A program made the position numbers and the translations under genes. From NCBI RefSeq assembly GCF_037094465.1, contig NZ_CP146609.1:682001-746000 (forward strand): a DNA stretch of 64,000 nucleotides, read 5' to 3'. Positions 43,018 to 53,794 of this stretch are shown here, one piece after another; position 1 is the first letter of the stretch, and every line of letters begins with the position of its first letter. Below the pieces are notes generated by a model that was given only the letters and a program-made list of their open reading frames with translations, had not been told where the DNA came from and made no database searches. Origin of the DNA: Pseudodesulfovibrio sp. 5S69. GTDB lineage: Bacteria > Desulfobacterota > Desulfovibrionia > Desulfovibrionales > Desulfovibrionaceae.

Positions 43018-43884
43018 ATGCAAATCTCCGGCGCACATATGAACTATGGGTTCATGCACCAGCTCAAGACGCGGAAGGACCAGGGCCAGGACGTGGGGAC
43101 CGCGGCCTCGCTGCTGGATAATTCACCGGGCATGCGCCTCGGGAAGATGGCGGAGATCAATCCGGCCAAGGACGGACTGACCCCGGCGGCCATGGCCCTA
43201 GCCAATGCGCCGGGTCAGGCGGACAAGCTGTCCGAGGACTTCCCCCGCACCCTGGGCGAGACCTTCGCCAACGAGATCGTCCGCCGCATGGGCGAGGTCA
43301 AGGACGAAAACGGAGAGGTCAAGGACAGCGACGGCCTGCGCGACCAACTGGCATCGACCATGGACTGGGTCCGCGAGAAGTTCGGCGACGAAACCGCCGC
43401 AGCGGCCGCGGGCATCGTCATCAAGGCCACCTCTTCGGGCGTCAACGAGGACTCTCTGGGCAACGGGCTGCTCAACGTCCTCAAGTTCATCGACCGGAAC
43501 TTCGGCACCAACGCGGGCGACACGGCCATTGCCCAGTTCAACTCGGGCATCAACACCGCCCTGAACGATTTCTTCGACAACGGTCAGAACGAGATTTTCC
43601 ACGTGGCCGAGTCCACGGGCGAAGCTTCGGCAACCCAGGCCGCCGGGGCGCGCATCTTCTCCCAGATCGCCCAGGAAACGGACTCCGCCGACACCCTGGA
43701 CCAGCTCAACCAACTGCTCGAACAGCTCAAGGGCGAGCTGGACAACACCGCCCAACTCCAGGATCTGACCACCCAACTGGAGGAGCAGTTCGACCCGGCC
43801 AACGCAACCATGGACCAGGCCGTGGCGGCCTACCAGAAGGTGCCGGGCGACACCTCGCCCCAACTGACCAGCATAACAGTCTAG
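43018..43884 (+). CDS. Unknown Gln/Asp-rich protein
   Basis: This 288-residue protein has no signal peptide or membrane helix, and its sequence is acidic and rich in Ala, Asp, Gln and Asn. A central region (about 60-180) is regular and helical (LGETFANEIVRRMGEVKDEN, IDRNFGTNAGDTAIAQ). The end has a Leu/Gln heptad-like stretch (LDQLNQLLEQLKGELDNTAQ) suggesting coiled-coil assembly. The start could be ATG 43018 or GTG 43012; neither has a well-placed site. An intrinsic terminator follows. I do not recognise the family; a flagellar or secreted structural role is possible but unproven. Confidence 0.6.
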   Translation: MQISGAHMNYGFMHQLKTRKDQGQDVGTAASLLDNSPGMRLGKMAEINPAKDGLTPAAMALANAPGQADKLSEDFPRTLGETFANEIVRRMGEVKDENGEVKDSDGLRDQLASTMDWVREKFGDETAAAAAGIVIKATSSGVNEDSLGNGLLNVLKFIDRNFGTNAGDTAIAQFNSGINTALNDFFDNGQNEIFHVAESTGEASATQAAGARIFSQIAQETDSADTLDQLNQLLEQLKGELDNTAQLQDLTTQLEEQFDPANATMDQAVAAYQKVPGDTSPQLTSITV

Positions 43885-43910
43885 GCTCCACCCTGCCGGA
43901 CTTTTTGCGA

Positions 43911-43936
43911 GCCGACTCGTCGTGAGTCGGCTTTTT
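43911..43936 (+). terminator. Intrinsic terminator
   Basis: GCCGACTC (43911-43918) pairs with GAGTCGGC (43924-43931), with a 5-nt loop and TTTTT at 43932-43936. It ends the gene stopping at 43884. The opposite strand has no T-tail, so it works in one direction. Confidence 0.85.
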
Positions 43937-43963
43937 CGTGCGCAAAGTCCGGACCCCGGCGGA

Positions 43964-44857
43964 TCAAGCCACCATGCGCCGGTCCACGTCCCAGACCGTG
44001 CGCACGGCGTCGCGGAACTCGCGGATGGGCGAGCGCGCCCCCTGCGCCTCAAGGAAGGACAGGCAGAGCGGGACCTGAAGGCTCTCGGGCCAGAGCACGG
44101 CCAGACCGGCCGCCGCCAGCCGCCTGCCCTCGTCCTCGCGCAGGACGGCCACGCCCATGCCCTCGGCCACCAGCTCGCGCATGATCGCCTCGTCCACGGT
44201 CTGCTCCACCGGGTTGGGCTCCACTCCGAAGGCCGACATGCGCTGGCGCAGGGCCACGTGGAAGGGACAGCCCCGGAAGGTGTAGATCCACGGCAGGGCG
44301 GCCAGGGCGCGCCAGTCGCCGGGGACCAGGCCCTCGGCCAGGGCCGTGGGCACGGCGATGACCAGCGGCACCGAGGCCACATACTCGTCGTGCACCCCCT
44401 CTTCGTTCCACAGGCCGAAGCGGAAGCCCACGTGCATCTCGCCGGAGCGCAGGGAGGCCGCCGTGTAGCGGCTCTGCGAGACGATGAACGACGGCTGGAC
44501 GCCCGGTGCGCCGGCGCGCATGATCCGGGCCAGCTCGGCCATGCGCAGGAAGGCCGGGTCCGAGTTCAGCCCGATCACCAGCCTCGAGGACGCGGTCCGC
44601 TTGAGCCCCTCGCCCCGGACGCGGAAATCCTCCATGGCCTGGATGGCGGCCCGGGCGTATGGCAGCAGCGCCTCGCCCTCGGGGGTCATGAGCATGCCCC
44701 GGGCCTGGCGTTCGAACAAAGGGTAGCCCAGCGTTTCCTCAAGTTGCTTGATCTGTCCGCTCATGGCCGATTGGCTGAGAAAGACCGTCTCGGCCGCCCT
44801 GGTCAGGTTCCCGGCAAAGGCCACGGCCACGAAGCACTGCAAGTTGCGTATATCCAC
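43964..44857 (-). CDS. LysR-type transcriptional regulator
   Basis: This 297-residue regulator has an N-terminal winged HTH (about 1-60): VDIRNLQCFVAVAFAGNLTRAAE, FLSQSAMSGQIKQLEETLGYPLFERQ. The rest is the periplasmic-binding-like effector domain (LVIGLNSDPAFLRM onward). The GTG at 44857 gives the canonical LysR start. A longer ATG at 44935 would add 26 non-conserved residues. It is divergent from the permease gene at 44969, a common arrangement in which the regulator controls its neighbour. Effector is unknown; an amino acid is a reasonable guess from the permease. Confidence 0.88.
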   Translation of the reverse strand: MDIRNLQCFVAVAFAGNLTRAAETVFLSQSAMSGQIKQLEETLGYPLFERQARGMLMTPEGEALLPYARAAIQAMEDFRVRGEGLKRTASSRLVIGLNSDPAFLRMAELARIMRAGAPGVQPSFIVSQSRYTAASLRSGEMHVGFRFGLWNEEGVHDEYVASVPLVIAVPTALAEGLVPGDWRALAALPWIYTFRGCPFHVALRQRMSAFGVEPNPVEQTVDEAIMRELVAEGMGVAVLREDEGRRLAAAGLAVLWPESLQVPLCLSFLEAQGARSPIREFRDAVRTVWDVDRRMVA

Positions 44858-44904
44858 GTCATCGCCCCTTTCCGCGTTCCGGTTTTCCGAAGGGATGCCC
44901 GGAA

Positions 44905-44914
44905 AATTCGAATT
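44905..44914. promoter_or_regulatory. Candidate LysR operator in the divergent promoter
   Basis: The perfect palindrome AATTCGAATT lies in the 111-nt intergenic region between the LysR gene and the permease. This region is AT-rich compared with its flanks and should contain both promoters. LysR sites are usually a T-N11-A dyad; this palindrome is shorter, so the role is tentative. Confidence 0.3.
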
Positions 44915-44968
44915 GGATTTTTCATTCTTTCGCATGATAGCAGTGGCAAATCAAGAAGGAGAGGTTTG

Positions 44969-46258
44969 ATGAGCCAACGGAAAATCGGAACGGTTCCTTT
45001 ATCCTGTCTGATGACGGGGGCGGTGCTCGGCTCGGGCATCATCATCCTGCCGCCCCTGGCCATCGAGGTGGCCGGGCCGTGGGCCTTGCCCGCCTGGGGC
45101 GCGACCATGCTCTTCGGCGCGGCCTTCGCCTACATCTTCGCCAGGGTGGGGACCCTGTTTCCGGGCGAGGGCGGCGCTGCCGACGCGGTGGCCAGGGCCT
45201 TCGGGCCGTGGGCCAGGGACCTGGGGGCCTACGCCCTGGCCGGGGCGGCCCTGTTCGGCCCGGCGGCGGTCATGTTGACCGTGGCCGACTACCTGCCTCC
45301 GGGCCTGCTGCCGGACACCCCGGCCGCGCACGGCGCTGCCGCCGCAGCGGTCCAGGTGGGCAGCGCCCTGCTCCTGGCCGGAGGGCTCAGGACCATGAGT
45401 CGCGTGACCACCGTCCTGGCCGTCTCGGCCACCATCCTGCTCCTGGCCGGGGCCGCGGTCACCCTGGCCTTGCATCGATCGTCCGAGGCCGCGGCCGCGC
45501 TGCTCGCTCCGCCGCCGCTGTCCGTCCCGACCCTGGGCTACACCCTGCTTTTGCTCTTCTTCGCCGTGGTCGGCTGGGAGGTGGTCGGCAATTACGGGGC
45601 CGAGGTGCGCGACCCGCGCCGGACCATGGTCCGGGCCGCCCTGCTGGCCGGGGCGGTCGTCGGTCTGGTCAGCCTGGCCGTGGCCGCCGGGCTCCAGCTC
45701 GGCGCCTTCCCGCAAGGGGCGGGGCACGGCGTGGCCGGGCTGCTCCACCCGTTGTTCGGCCCGGCGGCCCCGTGGATCATGGCCGCCCTGGTGGCGGCCC
45801 TGTGCGTGACCACTTACCTCATGTTCGTGGGCGCGGTCGTCCGCCTTGTGGCCCACCTGGCCCGGCAGGGCGGCCTGCCAGCCTGGGTCGGCCGGCGCAA
45901 CGGGCGCGGGGTGCCGGTGGCCATCCTGGCCGTCTACACCCTGGTTCACCTGGGCCAGCTCGCCCTGGTCTCCCTCGGGGTGCTCGACATGGCGGGCATC
46001 CTGGCCATCGCTGACGGCTTTTTTCTGGTCAACGCCCTGCTCGGGGCCCTGGCCGCCGCCAGACTCCTGGCCGCGCCCCTGCCGCGCGTGGTGTCACTGG
46101 TCCTGGCCCTGTGCCTGTTCGCGGTCCTGCTCACTTCCCGCTGGCCGGTGCTGGCGGCCATCGCGATCATGGCTCTGGCCCTCGGCCTGCGTTCCGCACG
46201 GCATCGGCGTCCCGCACGAAAGGGGCCTGTCGTGGAGCGGGTCAAGCCCGGACCGTAG
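44969..46258 (+). CDS. APC-superfamily amino acid transporter (YjeH-like)
   Basis: This 429-residue inner-membrane protein with about 12 hydrophobic helices starts VPLSCLMTGAVLGSGIIILPPLAIEVAG, whose GSGII turn is the substrate-binding unwound helix of APC permeases. GEGGAADAVARAFG follows in helix 3. The size and pattern fit the YjeH subgroup, reported to export methionine and branched-chain amino acids in E. coli, so it may be an exporter. AAGGAGAGG lies before ATG 44969. The divergent LysR gene is the probable regulator. A strong bidirectional terminator follows. Confidence 0.82.
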   Translation: MSQRKIGTVPLSCLMTGAVLGSGIIILPPLAIEVAGPWALPAWGATMLFGAAFAYIFARVGTLFPGEGGAADAVARAFGPWARDLGAYALAGAALFGPAAVMLTVADYLPPGLLPDTPAAHGAAAAAVQVGSALLLAGGLRTMSRVTTVLAVSATILLLAGAAVTLALHRSSEAAAALLAPPPLSVPTLGYTLLLLFFAVVGWEVVGNYGAEVRDPRRTMVRAALLAGAVVGLVSLAVAAGLQLGAFPQGAGHGVAGLLHPLFGPAAPWIMAALVAALCVTTYLMFVGAVVRLVAHLARQGGLPAWVGRRNGRGVPVAILAVYTLVHLGQLALVSLGVLDMAGILAIADGFFLVNALLGALAAARLLAAPLPRVVSLVLALCLFAVLLTSRWPVLAAIAIMALALGLRSARHRRPARKGPVVERVKPGP

Positions 46259-46294
46259 GCCCGCCGCCCCGTACGGTTTTCGCCCAATGAAAAA

Positions 46295-46319
46295 GGGCCG
46301 GATAATTCCGGCCCTTTTT
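46295..46319. terminator. Bidirectional intrinsic terminator
   Basis: GGGCCGGA (46295-46302) pairs with TCCGGCCC (46307-46314) with a 4-nt loop. TTTTT follows on the plus strand and the preceding AAAAA gives a T-run on the minus strand. It separates the permease (+) from the convergent folD (-). Confidence 0.85.
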
Positions 46320-46379
46320 CATTTTTTCTACTCCCCCTCGCGGCAAGGCTTGTGCGGGTGGGGCGGGTGTGGCGTTCGT

Positions 46380-47237
46380 CTAGGCACCCACGTGGAGCTT
46401 GAAGGCCTCCAGCGTGTTGACCATGAGCTGGGCGATGGTCATGGGGCCGACGCCGCCGGGGACCGGGGTGATGGCGTGGACCTTGTCCTTGAGGGCTTCG
46501 AAATCGCAGTCACCGGCTAGGCCCTCGTCGGTCCGGTTGATGCCCACGTCGACCACGACCGCGCCTTCCTTGACCATGTCGGCGGTCACGAACTTGGGCT
46601 TGCCGATGGCCGCGAAGATGTAGTCCGCTTCCAGGCATTCGGCCTTGAGGTCCGGGGTGCGCGAGTGGCACAGAGTCACCGTGGCGTTGGCGCAGGGGCC
46701 GCTCTGGGAGAGCATCATGGCCAGGGGCTTGCCCACGATATTGGACCGTCCGATGACCACGGCCTTCTTGCAGGCGGGGTCCAGGCCGTAGCGTTTGAGC
46801 AGGTTGATGACGCCGGCCGGGGTGCAGGGCTTGAAGCCGGGCAGGCCCAGCGACATCTTGCCCACGTTGACCGGGTGGAACCCGTCCACGTCCTTGTTGG
46901 GGTCGATCATATCGAGAATCTTCTGGGAGTCCAAACCCTTGGGCAGGGGGAGCTGGACCAGGATGCCGTCCACGGCGACGTCCTTGTTGAGCTCGTTGAT
47001 GAGGCCTTCCAGCTCAAGCTGGCTGGCGGTCTCCAGGCGGTGGGGGATGGAGCGGATGCCGCAGTCCTCGCAGGCGCGCTCCTTGTTGCGCACGTAAACC
47101 TGGCTGGCCGGGTCTTCGCCCACCAGCACCACGGCCAGTCCGGGCTTGCGGCCGTATTTGGCCGTGAGTTGGTCCACTTCTTCCCGTATCTCGGCGCGAA
47201 TGGTCGCGGCCGTTTCCTTTCCGTCAAGCAGGATCAT
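46380..47237 (-). CDS. folD: Methylenetetrahydrofolate dehydrogenase/cyclohydrolase
   Basis: This 285-residue bifunctional enzyme interconverts methylene-, methenyl- and formyl-tetrahydrofolate. It has [14 protein letters not shown] (Tyr and Lys of the cyclohydrolase site), [50 protein letters not shown] (NADP site) and the closing [17 protein letters not shown]. The ATG at 47237 gives MILLDGKE, the usual start, with GGAGAG upstream. It also supplies the formyl donor (10-formyl-THF pool) that a sugar formyltransferase in the glycan operon would need. Confidence 0.97.
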   Translation of the reverse strand: MILLDGKETAATIRAEIREEVDQLTAKYGRKPGLAVVLVGEDPASQVYVRNKERACEDCGIRSIPHRLETASQLELEGLINELNKDVAVDGILVQLPLPKGLDSQKILDMIDPNKDVDGFHPVNVGKMSLGLPGFKPCTPAGVINLLKRYGLDPACKKAVVIGRSNIVGKPLAMMLSQSGPCANATVTLCHSRTPDLKAECLEADYIFAAIGKPKFVTADMVKEGAVVVDVGINRTDEGLAGDCDFEALKDKVHAITPVPGGVGPMTIAQLMVNTLEAFKLHVGA

Positions 47238-47414
47238 GTCTCTCTCTCCGCGTTTGAAATATTGGGATGCCGTACACGTGCTGGTCGCTACGTAGAGAAA
47301 AAGGCACCGGATGGCAAGCCGCCGAGGGCGCTCGCCCGATTTTTCGCCGCCCGCCGCTGCGCGGCGCAACGAAGAGGGGGAGAGCCGCGCGGCCCTCCCC
47401 CTTGTCGTTTTCTT

Positions 47415-48758
<1,344 letters not shown>

Positions 48759-48850
48759 CTAGAGGATTTTCGCCCAATGCTCAATTCCTTACTACGGATG
48801 CGCGGAAATGGGCAGTTATTATTTTTGAAACGATACGGCGACAGAGAACG

Positions 48851-48975
48851 CTCCCGGCGGGCCCTCGCCGGGCGGGCGCCTCCGGCGGCTGGGGGCGCTG
48901 CTCAGACCCGCCAGGGGAACCCTTGAAGAGGGTTCCCTGGACCCCTCCCGAGCTTTTTGCGTGCCTTCGGCAGGG
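48851..48975. repeat. Dispersed GC-rich hairpin repeat, forward copy
   Basis: CGGCGGGCCCTCGCCGGGCG followed by GGCGCCTCCGGCGGC, then an imperfect 12-bp hairpin (CCAGGGGAACCCT 48911-48923 against AGGGTTCCCTGG 48929-48940), then CTTTTTGCGTGCCTTCGGCA. The order and sequence match the copy at 57222-57325. Confidence 0.55.
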
Positions 48976-49220
48976 CGTGCGGACGCGAGGTGACGAAGTG
49001 TTGCGCGTGGAGTTGGGAGTAGCTTGGCAGGGCGGTGTCCCGAAGTGTTCGCGCCGGGCATCTTCGGCGCGCGGAAAGCTGCCCGGCGCGAACCCTTCGG
49101 GACGGTAGCCAACGCCGCTGGCGGGATGCCGGACGCGGCAAATCGACTTTGCGGCGTTTTCGGTCGGTGGCGAAGAGTTTTTTTTAACGGGCAACTTTCT
49201 CTTTCAACAAAAACCGCGAG

Positions 49221-49291
49221 TTCGGATAGAAAAAACGGCGTGCGCCTTCATGCGAAGAGGCACGCCGTTTCACCCGTTTTTTCTATCCGAA
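49221..49291 (-). terminator. coaX terminator inside a nested 18-bp inverted repeat
   Basis: On the minus strand, AAACGGCGTGC (49270-49260) and its complement (49243-49233) form an 11-bp GC-rich stem followed by TTTTTT, a good intrinsic terminator about 210 nt past coaX. Around it lies a perfect 18-bp inverted repeat, TTCGGATAGAAAAAACGG at 49221-49238 and its complement at 49274-49291, sharing the ACGG of the inner stem. The two stems compete, which is unusual. Confidence 0.6.
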
Positions 49292-49344
49292 ATCGCCAAC
49301 CGGCACGGCGGAAGGTGTCCCGAGCCAGCCTTTCGCGTCCGCAC

Positions 49345-49470
49345 GCCCTTGAGCGCAGCGAACATGGGGGTGCAGGGGGCTTTGCTCCCTGCCGGGTCCA
49401 GGGCAGCGCCCTGGTCTCTCCGAAGGAGACCGCCGGTAGGCCCGCCGGAGGCATCCTCCAAGCCGGGCCC
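49345..49470. repeat. Dispersed GC-rich hairpin repeat, reverse copy
   Basis: Read on the minus strand it begins GCCTCCGGCGGGCCTACCGG, then hairpins (CCAGGGC/GCCCTGG around 49401-49417, and GCAGGG...CCCTGC around 49377-49400), related in order to the copies at 48851 and 57222. It lies just past the coaX stop codon. Confidence 0.5.
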
Positions 49471-49478
49471 CGATCGGC

Positions 49479-50249
49479 CTATCTGTTGTAATAGGCCATC
49501 CACAGTCCTTCCATGACCAGGTCGGGGCGCAGTTCGTTGATGGACTCGGAGAGCTGGGCGATGGTCGGGGCCAGGCCGCCTGTGGCGACCACGAAGGGGG
49601 TTTTGAGCTGGACGGAGAGCTTTTCGATGAGGCCGTCGATCATGGACGCGAACCCGAAGACGAAGCCCTGGTTGAGGCACTCGGCCGTGCTGGTTCCCCA
49701 GTGCAGGGTCGGGCCGGTGACCGTGAGGTCCACCTTGGGGAGCTTGGCCGTGCCCGAGGCCAGGGCCGAGGCCGAGGAGAGCAGGCCGGGGCAGATCAGG
49801 CCGCCCTTGAAGGCGTTGCCCTGGATGCAGGCGCAAGTGGTGGCCGTGCCGAAGTCCACCACGATGAGGTTCTTCTCGTCGTAGGTCATGCGCGCGGAGT
49901 AGCAGCCGACCAGGACGTCCGCGCCCACCTGTTCGGGATGGGCGTACTCGTTGTCGATGTCCAGTTCCAGGTCGCGGCCCGCGAACAGGCACTCGCACTC
50001 CAGGAAGCGGGCGGCCATGCTCTTGATCAGCGGGTCGAGCGGCGGGACCACCGAGGAGATGACGCACGCCTCGATGTCGGTCGGCTCCACGCCCTCGCGC
50101 AGGAGGATGGATTCGATCTTGAGGCCCCAGTCGTCGTCGGTGTTGGCCGGGCGGGTGGGGAGGGTGTAGCACTCGTTGAGTCCCTGGTCGTCGGCCAGGC
50201 AGAGCTTGGTGTTGGTATTGCCCGCGTCGAACAGCAGCGTCTTGCCCAT
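49479..50249 (-). CDS. coaX: Type III pantothenate kinase
   Basis: This 256-residue ASKHA-fold kinase phosphorylates pantothenate in coenzyme A synthesis. It shows LFDAGNTNTKLCLAD (phosphate loop), ISSVVPPLD, GADVLVGCYSAR (the usual GADR with Val in place of Arg), IVVDFGTATTCACI and LSSASALASGTAKLP with ATGGLAPTIAQLS at the end. The type III class needs a monovalent cation and is not inhibited by CoA. GAAAGGAG precedes ATG 50249. It lies 99 nt after the chemoreceptor gene, separated by that gene's terminator. Confidence 0.93.
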   Translation of the reverse strand: MGKTLLFDAGNTNTKLCLADDQGLNECYTLPTRPANTDDDWGLKIESILLREGVEPTDIEACVISSVVPPLDPLIKSMAARFLECECLFAGRDLELDIDNEYAHPEQVGADVLVGCYSARMTYDEKNLIVVDFGTATTCACIQGNAFKGGLICPGLLSSASALASGTAKLPKVDLTVTGPTLHWGTSTAECLNQGFVFGFASMIDGLIEKLSVQLKTPFVVATGGLAPTIAQLSESINELRPDLVMEGLWMAYYNR

Positions 50250-50296
50250 AACGTGTCTCCTTTCGGAGTGTTTCTATCCTTTTTCAGGCAAAAAAC

Positions 50297-50332
50297 AAGG
50301 CCCGCGCCCTGGAGGGAGGAGGCGCGGGCCTT
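50297..50332 (-). terminator. Intrinsic terminator of the chemoreceptor gene
   Basis: AAGGCCCGCGCC (50297-50308) and GGCGCGGGCCTT (50321-50332) form a perfect 12-bp stem. On the minus strand it is followed by GTTTTTTG. It lies just after the stop at 50348 and before coaX. Confidence 0.85.
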
Positions 50333-50347
50333 CGGTCTGCGGGACCG

Positions 50348-52561
50348 TCAGAACTTTTCGAAGTCGGTGTCGTCGTCCATGTCCCGGGCCATGTCCAGGT
50401 CCAGGCCGCCCGCGTCGGCGTGGCCAGGAGGCATGGCCTTGGGCGTCGCCTTGTGCGCGGCCTTGGCCGGGCGGGAGGGCAGGGGCTTGGCTTGGGGCCG
50501 GGAGGCCTTGACCGAGACCTTGGGTCTGGCCGGAGCGGCGCCGGGGCTGCCCAGGCGGAAGTAGCCGATGATCTGCTGCAACTGCATGGCGTGCCCGGAC
50601 AGGGTCTCGGAGGCGGCGGCTACGTGCTCGGACTCGGCCGCGTTCTGCTGGACCACCCGGTCCAGCTCCAGGACCGCGTCCTTGATCTGGGTCGCGCCCG
50701 TGTTCTGTTCGTCGGAGCTCGCGGCGATTTCCTGGATGAGTTCGGCGGTGCGGGTGATGTCCGGGACCATCTTGTCGAGCATGGACCCGGCCTGTTCCGC
50801 GATGGCCACGGAGTTGGCGGACAGTTCGCTGATCTCGGCCGCGGCCACGCCGCTGCGCTCGGCCAGTTGGCGGACCTCGGCCGCGACCACGGCGAAGCCC
50901 TTGCCGTGCTCGCCCGCGCGAGCCGCCTCAATGGCCGCGTTGAGCGCCAGGAGGTTGGTCTGGCGCGCTATCTCCTCGATGATGGCGATCTTGTCCGCGA
51001 TCTGGCGCATGGCCTCCACGGTCTGGGTCACGGATTTGCCGCCTTCCTCGGCGTCGCCCGCCGCCTGGCGGGCGATTTTCTCGGTCTGCTGGGCGTTGTC
51101 CGTGTTCTGTTCGATATTGGCGGTCATTTCCTCCATGGAGGCGGAGACCTCTTCCACGGCGCTGGCCTGGTTGGACGCGCCCTCGGCCAGGGCTTGGGAG
51201 GTGTCGGTCAGCTCGCCGCTGCCCAGGGTCACGGACTCCGCCGCAGCCTGGACCTCGGAGACCACCTCGCGCAGCTTGTCGCCCATGGCGTTGACCGCCG
51301 CGCCCAGGTCGTCCATCTCGTCGCGCATGCGTCCGGTGCGCGCGGCCAGCCGGGGCACGTCCAGGTCGCCCTGGTTGATGTCGGCCATGACCGTCACCGT
51401 GGCCCCGATGGTCCCGCTGACCTTACGGGCGAAGAGGATGAAGACGAGCACGCCCAGGAGGAGCATGACCACGCCGATGCCCACGGTCCACCAGTTGGTG
51501 GACGCGAGCGCGTTCTCGGTGGCCCGCTGGCCTTCCATGAACTCGTCGAGATAGCCCGTGCCGAGGATGACCCAGTCCCATGGCTTGAAATACACGGCGC
51601 TAAGGATGGCCGTGCGAGACCCCTCGGACGCCTTCAGGTCGGTCTCGATGGTGACCACCTTGCCGTTCCCTTCCTTGGCCCGGGCGGCCAGGTCCCTGTA
51701 CACGGGCCTGCCCGAGGCGTCGGTCTCGTCCAGGAGGTTGGTGCCCTCGGCCTTGTCGTCCTTGTGCATCTTGACGATGCCTTCGGACGATCCGGACCCG
51801 CCGAACACGGTCAGGAAGCCGGTGCGCCCGAGCTTGACGTTCTTGAAGGCGCGGCGCAACTGCTCCACGCCCTCCTGGAGGATGCCCACGTACAGGCAAC
51901 CGATGACCTTGCCGGACCCGTCCTTGATGGGCCGGTACTGGGTCAGGTACCAGGCGTTGACCACGAACGCCGTACCCCGGTAGGTCTCGCCGGACATGAC
52001 CGTTTTGGCCACGATCGATGAACCGGGGATGTAGGTGCCCACGGCCCGCTTGCCGTCGGTCTTGAGGATGTTGGTGGCCACGCGCAGGAGGTCTCCCTGG
52101 TCGTCCATGGTCTGGAAGACCGTGCAGGTGGTCCCGGTCAGCTTCATGATCTCGTCCACCAGGGGGGTGGGCGTGTTCGGGTCGCTGTTCCGGCCCAGCC
52201 AGGTGGACCCCAGGGCCATCCTGGGCAGGGACACGGTGGTGGCGGCCTTGGTTATCTGGTTGACCGCGTTCCACTCCACGGTCCCGTCCAGGAGCTTCAG
52301 CCCGCCGCCGCGCCTCTCCAGGTCGAGGACCACGCGCATGTCGTTTTCGAGCTGCTTGGCCAGGGTGGCGTGCTGGGTGTCGAGCAGATTGCGGGCGTCG
52401 GCCACGGCCAGGGTCATCTCGGCCTGGGCCTGGAGATTGAAATATTTAGTCAGTGTTTCTGAGACTTTGGAGCTCTGCCACAAGAGGATGCCGAGGATGC
52501 AGGCCACGGTCATACTTACGAGGGCGGTGCCGAGCATTGTCAGTTTGGGACCTATCTTCAA
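50348..52561 (-). CDS. Methyl-accepting chemotaxis protein with Cache sensor
   Basis: This 737-residue chemoreceptor has a membrane helix 1 of about 8-28, then a large periplasmic sensor (about 35-350) containing Cache-type segments ([62 protein letters not shown]). Membrane helix 2 is about 353-378, followed by HAMP and the long cytoplasmic signalling coiled coil. Its tip shows [20 protein letters not shown] and [18 protein letters not shown], binding CheA/CheW. The start is TTG at 52561 with GGGGAG 6 nt upstream. A Pro/Lys/Ala-rich tail ends DTDFEKF, with no clear CheR pentapeptide. Ligand unknown, probably a small organic acid. Confidence 0.92.
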   Translation of the reverse strand: MKIGPKLTMLGTALVSMTVACILGILLWQSSKVSETLTKYFNLQAQAEMTLAVADARNLLDTQHATLAKQLENDMRVVLDLERRGGGLKLLDGTVEWNAVNQITKAATTVSLPRMALGSTWLGRNSDPNTPTPLVDEIMKLTGTTCTVFQTMDDQGDLLRVATNILKTDGKRAVGTYIPGSSIVAKTVMSGETYRGTAFVVNAWYLTQYRPIKDGSGKVIGCLYVGILQEGVEQLRRAFKNVKLGRTGFLTVFGGSGSSEGIVKMHKDDKAEGTNLLDETDASGRPVYRDLAARAKEGNGKVVTIETDLKASEGSRTAILSAVYFKPWDWVILGTGYLDEFMEGQRATENALASTNWWTVGIGVVMLLLGVLVFILFARKVSGTIGATVTVMADINQGDLDVPRLAARTGRMRDEMDDLGAAVNAMGDKLREVVSEVQAAAESVTLGSGELTDTSQALAEGASNQASAVEEVSASMEEMTANIEQNTDNAQQTEKIARQAAGDAEEGGKSVTQTVEAMRQIADKIAIIEEIARQTNLLALNAAIEAARAGEHGKGFAVVAAEVRQLAERSGVAAAEISELSANSVAIAEQAGSMLDKMVPDITRTAELIQEIAASSDEQNTGATQIKDAVLELDRVVQQNAAESEHVAAASETLSGHAMQLQQIIGYFRLGSPGAAPARPKVSVKASRPQAKPLPSRPAKAAHKATPKAMPPGHADAGGLDLDMARDMDDDTDFEKF

Positions 52562-52747
52562 GGAGTTCTCCCCGTTTCGAATTGTTATATTTGAATAAAT
52601 GATAGCAGGGCGGAACCGTGGAGCAATTATAATTCAAGCAAAAATATAACCGTGCACATTCTCGATAATGACCGGCCTTGTTGTGCCCGCTCATGAAATC
52701 ACCTATAAGGTCAAAGTCGTACCAGTCATGCCACAAGGAGTGTTGTC

Positions 52748-53791
52748 GTGAATCCTGCCTCCCTCATCCCGATGGCCGAAGCCATACCCATACATTGGGC
52801 CTGGTTTGATGTGCTGCTCATAACCACCTTTGCGGCCCACGTGCTGTTCATGAACGCCCTGCTCGGATCGGCGGCAATCGGGCTGGTCCAGGCGGCGCGC
52901 GGCCAGGCCGGGCTCATCCGCGAGGTGGGCATGAAGCTGCCCCCGCTGCTCGCCCTGACCATCAACCTGGGCGTGGCCCCGCTTCTCTTCCTCCAGGTCA
53001 ACTACGGCAACTTCGACTACGTCAGTTCCGTGCTCATGGGCGGCTGGTGGTTGGCCGTCATCTTCGTGCTGCTTTACTCCTACTACGGGTTCTACCTGTA
53101 CAAGTTCAAATACGAGACCATGGGCAAGGGGTTGCGCCTGGTCCTGTTCGGCTCGTCCGTGCTCGGCCTGGTCTATGTGGGCTTCATGTTCTCCAACAAC
53201 ATGACGCTGATGCTCCGGCCCGAAGGCTGGCAGCCCTATTTCGACGGCTACGGCGGCTTCCTCAACTGGCGCGACCCGGCCCTCTATCCCCGCTTCCTGC
53301 ACATGATGGTCGGAGCCCTGGCCGTGGGTGGGCTGTTCGTGGCCCTGCTCGGGAAACACATGAAGAACGACGGGTTCGTCGAGACCGGCATGTGGTGGTT
53401 CATCCGGGCCACCATGGTCAACCTGGCCGTGGGCGTCTGGTTCCTGATGGCCCTGCCGGACAAGGTCATGCTGGCCTTCATGGGCGGCAACCTGCCCGCC
53501 ACCCTGACCCTGGTGGCCGGATTGGCCTCGGCGGGCGTCCTGCTCTACGCGGGCTTCCGCATGGAACCCATGCGGGTCGCGGGCTGGGCGGCGCTGACCG
53601 TCTTCCTCATGGCCTTCGTCCGCCACTGGGTGCGGGTCCTGTACCTGGACCCGTGGTTCACCATGGACTCCGTGCCCGTGACCAACCAGTACGGCTCCTT
53701 CTACCTGTTCCTCGGCTTCGTGGCCGGGGGCGGGGCGCTCATCGCCTACATGCTCAAGCTCTACTACAAATCTAGGCAGGGGAGGGCGTAG
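52748..53791 (+). CDS. Cytochrome bd-like membrane subunit
   Basis: This 347-residue protein with about 8-9 transmembrane helices begins at GTG 52748, with AAGGAG upstream. Helix 1-2 has HWAWFDVLLITTFAAHVLFMNALLG and helix about 6 has RFLHMMVGALAVGGLFVALL. Both resemble the haem-ligand helices of cytochrome bd subunit I (His near the start and His in the FxH segment). No haem-c motif is present. It is 3 nt before the large bd-like/multihaem gene, so they form a two-subunit complex, perhaps of the CydA-CydA' type without a CydB. Haem content cannot be proven from sequence. Confidence 0.65.
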   Translation: MNPASLIPMAEAIPIHWAWFDVLLITTFAAHVLFMNALLGSAAIGLVQAARGQAGLIREVGMKLPPLLALTINLGVAPLLFLQVNYGNFDYVSSVLMGGWWLAVIFVLLYSYYGFYLYKFKYETMGKGLRLVLFGSSVLGLVYVGFMFSNNMTLMLRPEGWQPYFDGYGGFLNWRDPALYPRFLHMMVGALAVGGLFVALLGKHMKNDGFVETGMWWFIRATMVNLAVGVWFLMALPDKVMLAFMGGNLPATLTLVAGLASAGVLLYAGFRMEPMRVAGWAALTVFLMAFVRHWVRVLYLDPWFTMDSVPVTNQYGSFYLFLGFVAGGGALIAYMLKLYYKSRQGRA

Positions 53792-53794
53792 ACC

